Below, one piece after another: positions 55,555 to 64,000 of a stretch of DNA of 64,000 nt. This DNA is from Aptenodytes patagonicus (lineage: Eukaryota > Chordata > Aves > Sphenisciformes > Spheniscidae), in the NCBI RefSeq assembly GCF_965638725.1, contig NC_134963.1, forward strand, positions 7,695,501 through 7,759,500, given 5' to 3'. The position numbers and the translations under genes are program-made. Position 1 is the stretch's first letter. Each line of letters opens with the position of its first letter. The notes under the pieces were generated by a model that was given only the letters and a program-made list of their open reading frames with translations, did not search any database and had not been told where the DNA came from.

Positions 55555-57822
55555 ATGAGATGGCTCCAGGTGTGTCATGGCGGCCGGGGGAAAGCCCCGC
55601 TCCTCAGGCTGGGAGTCTGGGCAGCATTGGTGGCATGTCTCCTCCCCAGGGCGGGCAGCCATCATCCACCACTGGGCTACGCTGTCCATGAGATAGTCCG
55701 GCCTAGGAAACTGGCCCCCAGGGCGGGAAAAGCTGCGGGGGAAGAAGTGTCCTACATCCTCAGGGTAGAGGGGGAGAACCGCGTCATCCACCTCACGCAG
55801 AAGAGAGGACTTCTGGTGAAAAACCTGCCGGTCATCACATACAGCCCCAGGGGGGCAAGAGTGGTGGAGCAGCCCCATATCCCCAAGGAGTGCTTCTACC
55901 TGGGCTACGTGGAAGGCAGCCCCGGCTCCCTCGCCACGCTGAGCACCTGCTCGGGTCTGCGGGGGCAGCTGGAAATCGGGAACCTGAGCTACGGCATTGA
56001 ACCTGTGCCGGGGTCCCTCACCTTCCAGCACCTTCTCTATCGGCGAGAGAAGACCCAGAACAAGCCCTTGATGTGCGGATTGACGGATGAGGTGATCCAA
56101 AACCAGCCGGGTGGGATGGCAGCTAAAACAGCCTTAGGAAAGCATGACTTGTCTCAGAGACTGAAGCACACCGTGTACGTTGAGATATTTGTCGTGGTGG
56201 ACCACTATCTGTTTTCCTTCCAAGGGAGCAATGAGACCTCTGTGATGCTTCTGGTTACAGATACAATCAATTTATCTGAAACATACTACTATCCTCTGAA
56301 CATTCGCATCTGCCTGATTGGGCTGGAGATCTGGACGCACAGCAACTTCATCAAGTACAGCCAGGATATAAAAGAAGTTCTTAAAAATTTTAACGACTGG
56401 GGAAATAGGGATCTTTCTCAGAGGATGAAATACGACATTGCACATTTATTTACTTACATGGACTTTGGACTAATTGTTGGGCTGGCGTATGTAGGTAGCA
56501 TCTGCCACCCCGGTTATCAATCAGGTGTTGTCTCACATATACGGAGAGATTTCATAACCTTTTCAATTATTTTTACTCATGAGCTGGGTCACAACCTGGG
56601 GATGGAGCACGACAAAAAGGAGTGTGTGTGCGGAGAAGCCACCAAGTGCTACATGACGGGAGACTCGCTCGACGGTGCCAAGGCTTTCAGCAACTGCAGC
56701 CGGCAGAGCTATTTAGACCTGATCGGCAGAGGGGATGGCGACTGCTTGCACAACATCCCAGAGCCCCACAGACTCTTCTATTTTAAGCATTGTGGCAACA
56801 AGGTGATCGATGAGGGAGAGCAATGTGACTGTGGGGGGCTGCAGGACTGCCGAGGCAATCCCTGCTGTCACCAGAACTGCAGGCTGAAGCCAGGGGCCGT
56901 CTGCTCCATCGGGCAATGCTGTCAGAAATGCCACCTTCGTGCTGCAGGACACAAGTGCAGGTCAGAGGCGGACGAGTGCGACTTGCCTGAATATTGCAAT
57001 GGGACTTCCGAGTGGTGCCCGGAGGATTTGCATGTGCACGACGGGACGCCATGCAGTGATGACGGCTACTGCTACCGCGGGAAATGTGCAACCTATGACA
57101 ACCTGTGCCGAAAAGTCTTTGGGAAGGAAGCTCGGGGTGCTCCAGAAAGCTGCTTCAAAAAGCAGAACATAAAAGGGGATCGATTTGGCAACTGTGGCGG
57201 CGATGGGAGCAAAGTTGCTTTTGTGGGATGTAAACCCCAAAACGCTCTGTGTGGAAGGCTGCAGTGTGCCAATGTGAAGAGGATACCCATTCTGGAGGGG
57301 TCTGAAACCATCATTCAGATGCCAGGGCCTGAGGATTGGTGCTGGGGCACAGCCTACCATGCCAGTATCGATACTCCTGATATCGGAGGAGGGCTTGATG
57401 GCACCAGATGTGGGCCAAAAAAGATCTGTATTAACAAGACATGCACAGATGCCATGGTCAGGACGAAGTGCAATGGGAATGTTTTGTGCAGGGGGAAAGG
57501 GGTTTGCAACAACCTCGAACACTGCCACTGTGAAGCTGGCTGGGCTCCTCCGGACTGCCAGTTCCACGGCCTGGGAGGGAGTATGGACAGTGGCCCTCCA
57601 CCACCTCTCATGATGTCCATGGTGGAGGTTGTCCAAAATAAAGTGTTTGGGGCAGTAATTGGGATCACAGTTCCCATTGCCCTTGTTCTGATTGCTCTCC
57701 TCATCGCTGTAACCAAATACAGAAAGGCAATAGCTGCGTTTTTCAGTACAAGTTTAGCCACAGAGAGAAGTGAGACTCCTGCAGATGAGGAGCCGAGTAT
57801 GGAAGAAGAAGAAGATGTTTAA
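55555..57822 (+). CDS. Intronless ADAM metalloprotease, ADAM1 (fertilin alpha)-like, catalytic site intact
   Basis: Single-exon type I membrane protein, 755 residues from the Met at 55555, chosen because a hydrophobic signal segment (LLRLGVWAALVACLLP) follows. A Met at 55489 in better context would add 22 residues. Order: signal peptide, prodomain with cysteine-switch Cys174 (LMCGLTDE), reprolysin domain with HELGHNLGMEHD (His342, Glu343, His346, His352), disintegrin domain from about residue 412 (CGNKVIDEGEQCDCGG, ECDLPEYCNGTSEWC), cysteine-rich region, EGF-like domain, transmembrane helix about 698-718, acidic tail ending EEEEDV. It has the zinc ligands and Glu needed for protease activity. 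It is clearly a paralogue of the gene 2 kb upstream. Their shared single-exon form and location match mammalian ADAM1, where fertilin alpha acts in sperm with ADAM2. The avian role is inferred. Confidence 0.88.
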   Translation: MRWLQVCHGGRGKAPLLRLGVWAALVACLLPRAGSHHPPLGYAVHEIVRPRKLAPRAGKAAGEEVSYILRVEGENRVIHLTQKRGLLVKNLPVITYSPRGARVVEQPHIPKECFYLGYVEGSPGSLATLSTCSGLRGQLEIGNLSYGIEPVPGSLTFQHLLYRREKTQNKPLMCGLTDEVIQNQPGGMAAKTALGKHDLSQRLKHTVYVEIFVVVDHYLFSFQGSNETSVMLLVTDTINLSETYYYPLNIRICLIGLEIWTHSNFIKYSQDIKEVLKNFNDWGNRDLSQRMKYDIAHLFTYMDFGLIVGLAYVGSICHPGYQSGVVSHIRRDFITFSIIFTHELGHNLGMEHDKKECVCGEATKCYMTGDSLDGAKAFSNCSRQSYLDLIGRGDGDCLHNIPEPHRLFYFKHCGNKVIDEGEQCDCGGLQDCRGNPCCHQNCRLKPGAVCSIGQCCQKCHLRAAGHKCRSEADECDLPEYCNGTSEWCPEDLHVHDGTPCSDDGYCYRGKCATYDNLCRKVFGKEARGAPESCFKKQNIKGDRFGNCGGDGSKVAFVGCKPQNALCGRLQCANVKRIPILEGSETIIQMPGPEDWCWGTAYHASIDTPDIGGGLDGTRCGPKKICINKTCTDAMVRTKCNGNVLCRGKGVCNNLEHCHCEAGWAPPDCQFHGLGGSMDSGPPPPLMMSMVEVVQNKVFGAVIGITVPIALVLIALLIAVTKYRKAIAAFFSTSLATERSETPADEEPSMEEEEDV

Positions 57823-58820
57823 AAAAAATTAAAGCAGTGGGAAACCCACCAGCTGAGGTTTGGAAAGCACTACAAGCCCCGTGGGTATGCCCCTGAAGCT
57901 GGACAGCTAGTTCCAGGAGATTTTCCACAAGGTGATTTACACGACGTAACTGTGTAAACTGTATGGAAGTTAATTACACAAAACTTGAGTATTTCCTCTT
58001 CTTGTATTACGTACTATGTAAAGAAATTTGGGTTGGACCCAAAAAGTGAAGCTGTTAGAAAATAGAGTGTAAAAGTTAGAGAGTTGTTTTCAATGCAGCT
58101 AAAGATCTGTTTTATTTTCTATAGAACGGTAGGACCTTAGTAAATAATTCACTTGAGCATCTAGAAGAGTATAGACAGATTCATGCAAAGTCCTGCTCAC
58201 CTGGTTCAGGAGAGATGCTCCACCGGGTCAAAGAAGCTTATTTTTCTGAGTATTGTAGCTGAGCAGGAGTTGGCATGAAGAACAGAAGGGAAATGTGCAA
58301 AAAGTCGAGGCACGGAAGTGAGCACTGTTTTTTTTATGCCGCTTTGCAATTTTTCATTCCTTGCAGTTGGCTATTAGTATGGTACATGTTCTTATTTTTA
58401 TAGTGAATTAAAAGTCAGAGATTGAAAAATATTCACCTTTGCTTTACTGTTAATTTGTAATGGCAAATACTTAGAGAAGTAAAACATCCTTTGACCACCT
58501 ACCCTCAAAGGAGCTGTACCAGATCTCTGAGCTGTTACATATCATTTGCTGCATTTCTAGAGATATTTCCATAAGGAGAAAGTCTGTACTAAAGATTTAC
58601 CATGTTTAAAGAATCCATTTACAATCCATACAAACCTGTTAAATAAATAACTATCATCTTCACTAAAAGTGTCTCCGACAGCTCTGCTCAGGCAGAGCTA
58701 GCTTTCCTGCTGGCGAGACAGTTCGCAGCAGACAGCCTGATACCGGGTCTGGCTGACATTGCTAAAACACGACAAGGTCTCGTTAGGACACTGCCTGTTC
58801 TCCTTTGACGCAGGGATTCA
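57823..58820. other. Convergent 3' ends of the second ADAM and TMEM116
   Basis: There is no coding sequence. An ATTAAA follows the ADAM stop at 57828-57833. On the minus strand, AATAAA-type signals for TMEM116 are available (plus-strand TTTATT near 58111). The two genes end within 1 kb of each other, tail to tail. Confidence 0.5.
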
Positions 58821-62878
<4,058 letters not shown>

Positions 62879-64000
62879 CTGAGATACACAGACAGCATTT
62901 CAGTCCTATAATAATAGTTCCTGTAGCACTTTTAGTTCATCGCTGAGGAACCCAAAGCCCATGGGCCAGAGGCAGGATGCTAAACAGCAGAGTGGACTGC
63001 CAAATATGAGGGTCCCTGCACAGCCCCTGTGCTCATGTCTACTGGGTTGCAGTGGGACACCAACTGGGAAGAGCCAGGTAGAGGAGGGGTTCCCACCTTA
63101 GACTGCACAAAGGCAGCTTCACTTTGGCCCCAAACCAGGGACAGAAGAACTAATGACGGCAGACTGTCTTAAAAATACAAATCTTCGTGACTTGGCTCAT
63201 TTTTTGGCCCAAATCCTGGCAACAAAGGGTTCAAAAGCACTTTGACCCTCTCTATGCTACATCCATTAGGAAACACAACACAGATTGCTTCTCACGTAAT
63301 GAGCTCACTACACAGTGAATTCACGGAAACAGAAAACAATAGTATATTTAGAGAGGAACGTGGGGGCAGAGAATATCTGCACTAAGCCTGAGTTAACATC
63401 CCAAGAGCCCTTTTCTCTCCATGGGAAAAAGGAGGAAAGAAAAGATACAGAACACTGTTTCCCACAGAGAGTTTCACAGCCCTTGATTCCAGCTTGAGAT
63501 GAGACCAAACATCTAAAATTTCCCGTAAAAACCCCCAAATCTTTCTTGAATTTGTTTCTGAATCCATGGATGCAGTCAAGTATAAATAGTGTTGCCTAAT
63601 CATACTATATATATGCGTGTGCTGTGTTTGTTACAGGAAACACATGCTTCAGTGGCAAAGGCAAAGAGGAAGGGCTGGACAAATGAATTTTTCTGTGGAT
63701 TTGCTATCCTTTGCCAAAGAGGCAAGGAGCACAGGTTTGCCGCCCTGGTATCATCTAAGCCCAGGAAAGTAGTCACTAAACAAACTTGGTCTCCTTCACT
63801 GAGATTGCAAACACTCTTGGCTGATTCAAAAGGCTGAGTCCAAGGGGCTGCTACATTGCAGTAGGAACATTACAGTGACTTTCCAGCTCATTAGATGAGG
63901 TTTAATGAGGGTTTGTTGCCCTTCTTCAATTACTTCCAGGAAAGGTCATTAAAACAGTCCACAAAGAACATTCTCTTGCACTTCAAAATGCTTTAGAGAG
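62879..64000. other. TMEM116 upstream intron sequence, no exon seen
   Basis: The acceptor for the exon at 62774-62878 lies at its right edge. Six-frame reading to 64000 shows no further TMEM116 exon, so the 5' exons lie beyond the window. Confidence 0.5.

Noticed and set aside
55252-56100. 282-codon antisense frame over the start of the second ADAM
   Set aside because: Mirror of the GC-rich ADAM coding frame; its content is explained by the sense gene.

Overview
This is nuclear DNA from a bird. It holds vertebrate multi-exon genes with GT-AG introns, CpG-island promoters and two CR1 LINE 3' ends of the avian type, one ending in the classic ATTCTATGATTCTGTG tail. Gene order is ACAD10 - ALDH2 - MAPKAPK5 - intronless ADAM pair - TMEM116, with TMEM116 on the minus strand. 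It matches the ALDH2 neighbourhood of mammals (human 12q24). I cannot name the species.

Layout: (1) 564-4419, + strand, carries four well-formed exons of ACAD10 covering the kinase-like (APH) part. They are followed at 4953-6949 by decayed remnants of its acyl-CoA dehydrogenase exons, so the dehydrogenase half looks lost and the kinase half carries suspicious substitutions. (2) 6950-9834 is intergenic and ends in a pentamer-like, AGCT-rich repeat and a CpG island. (3) 9835-19795, + strand, is a complete 13-exon ALDH2 of 522 residues with all catalytic residues. (4) About 20750-21900 is a second CpG island and promoter. (5) 21629-45299, + strand, is a complete 14-exon MAPKAPK5 (MK5/PRAK) of 471 residues, with one GC-AG intron and a CR1 fragment in intron 1. 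(6) 45300-51318 holds the MAPKAPK5 3' UTR, a local duplication and a CR1 3' end with an open reverse-transcriptase tail. (7) 51319-53565 and 55555-57822, + strand, are two single-exon ADAM genes. By position they are the avian counterparts of mammalian ADAM1 (fertilin alpha). The first has lost the zinc-site His-Glu and the cysteine-switch Cys; the second keeps both. (8) 58821-62878, - strand, holds the last seven coding exons of TMEM116, whose 5' exons lie beyond the window.

These genes do not form one pathway. ALDH2 is a mitochondrial aldehyde oxidase, MAPKAPK5 a p38/ERK3-ERK4 effector kinase, the ADAMs membrane proteins probably of reproductive role, and TMEM116 an orphan receptor-like membrane protein. 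The most noteworthy biology is the apparent stepwise death of ACAD10 and the asymmetric ADAM pair, one catalytic and one pseudoprotease. Exon edges were set by eye from reading frame and splice sites; alignments to mammalian proteins are from memory.
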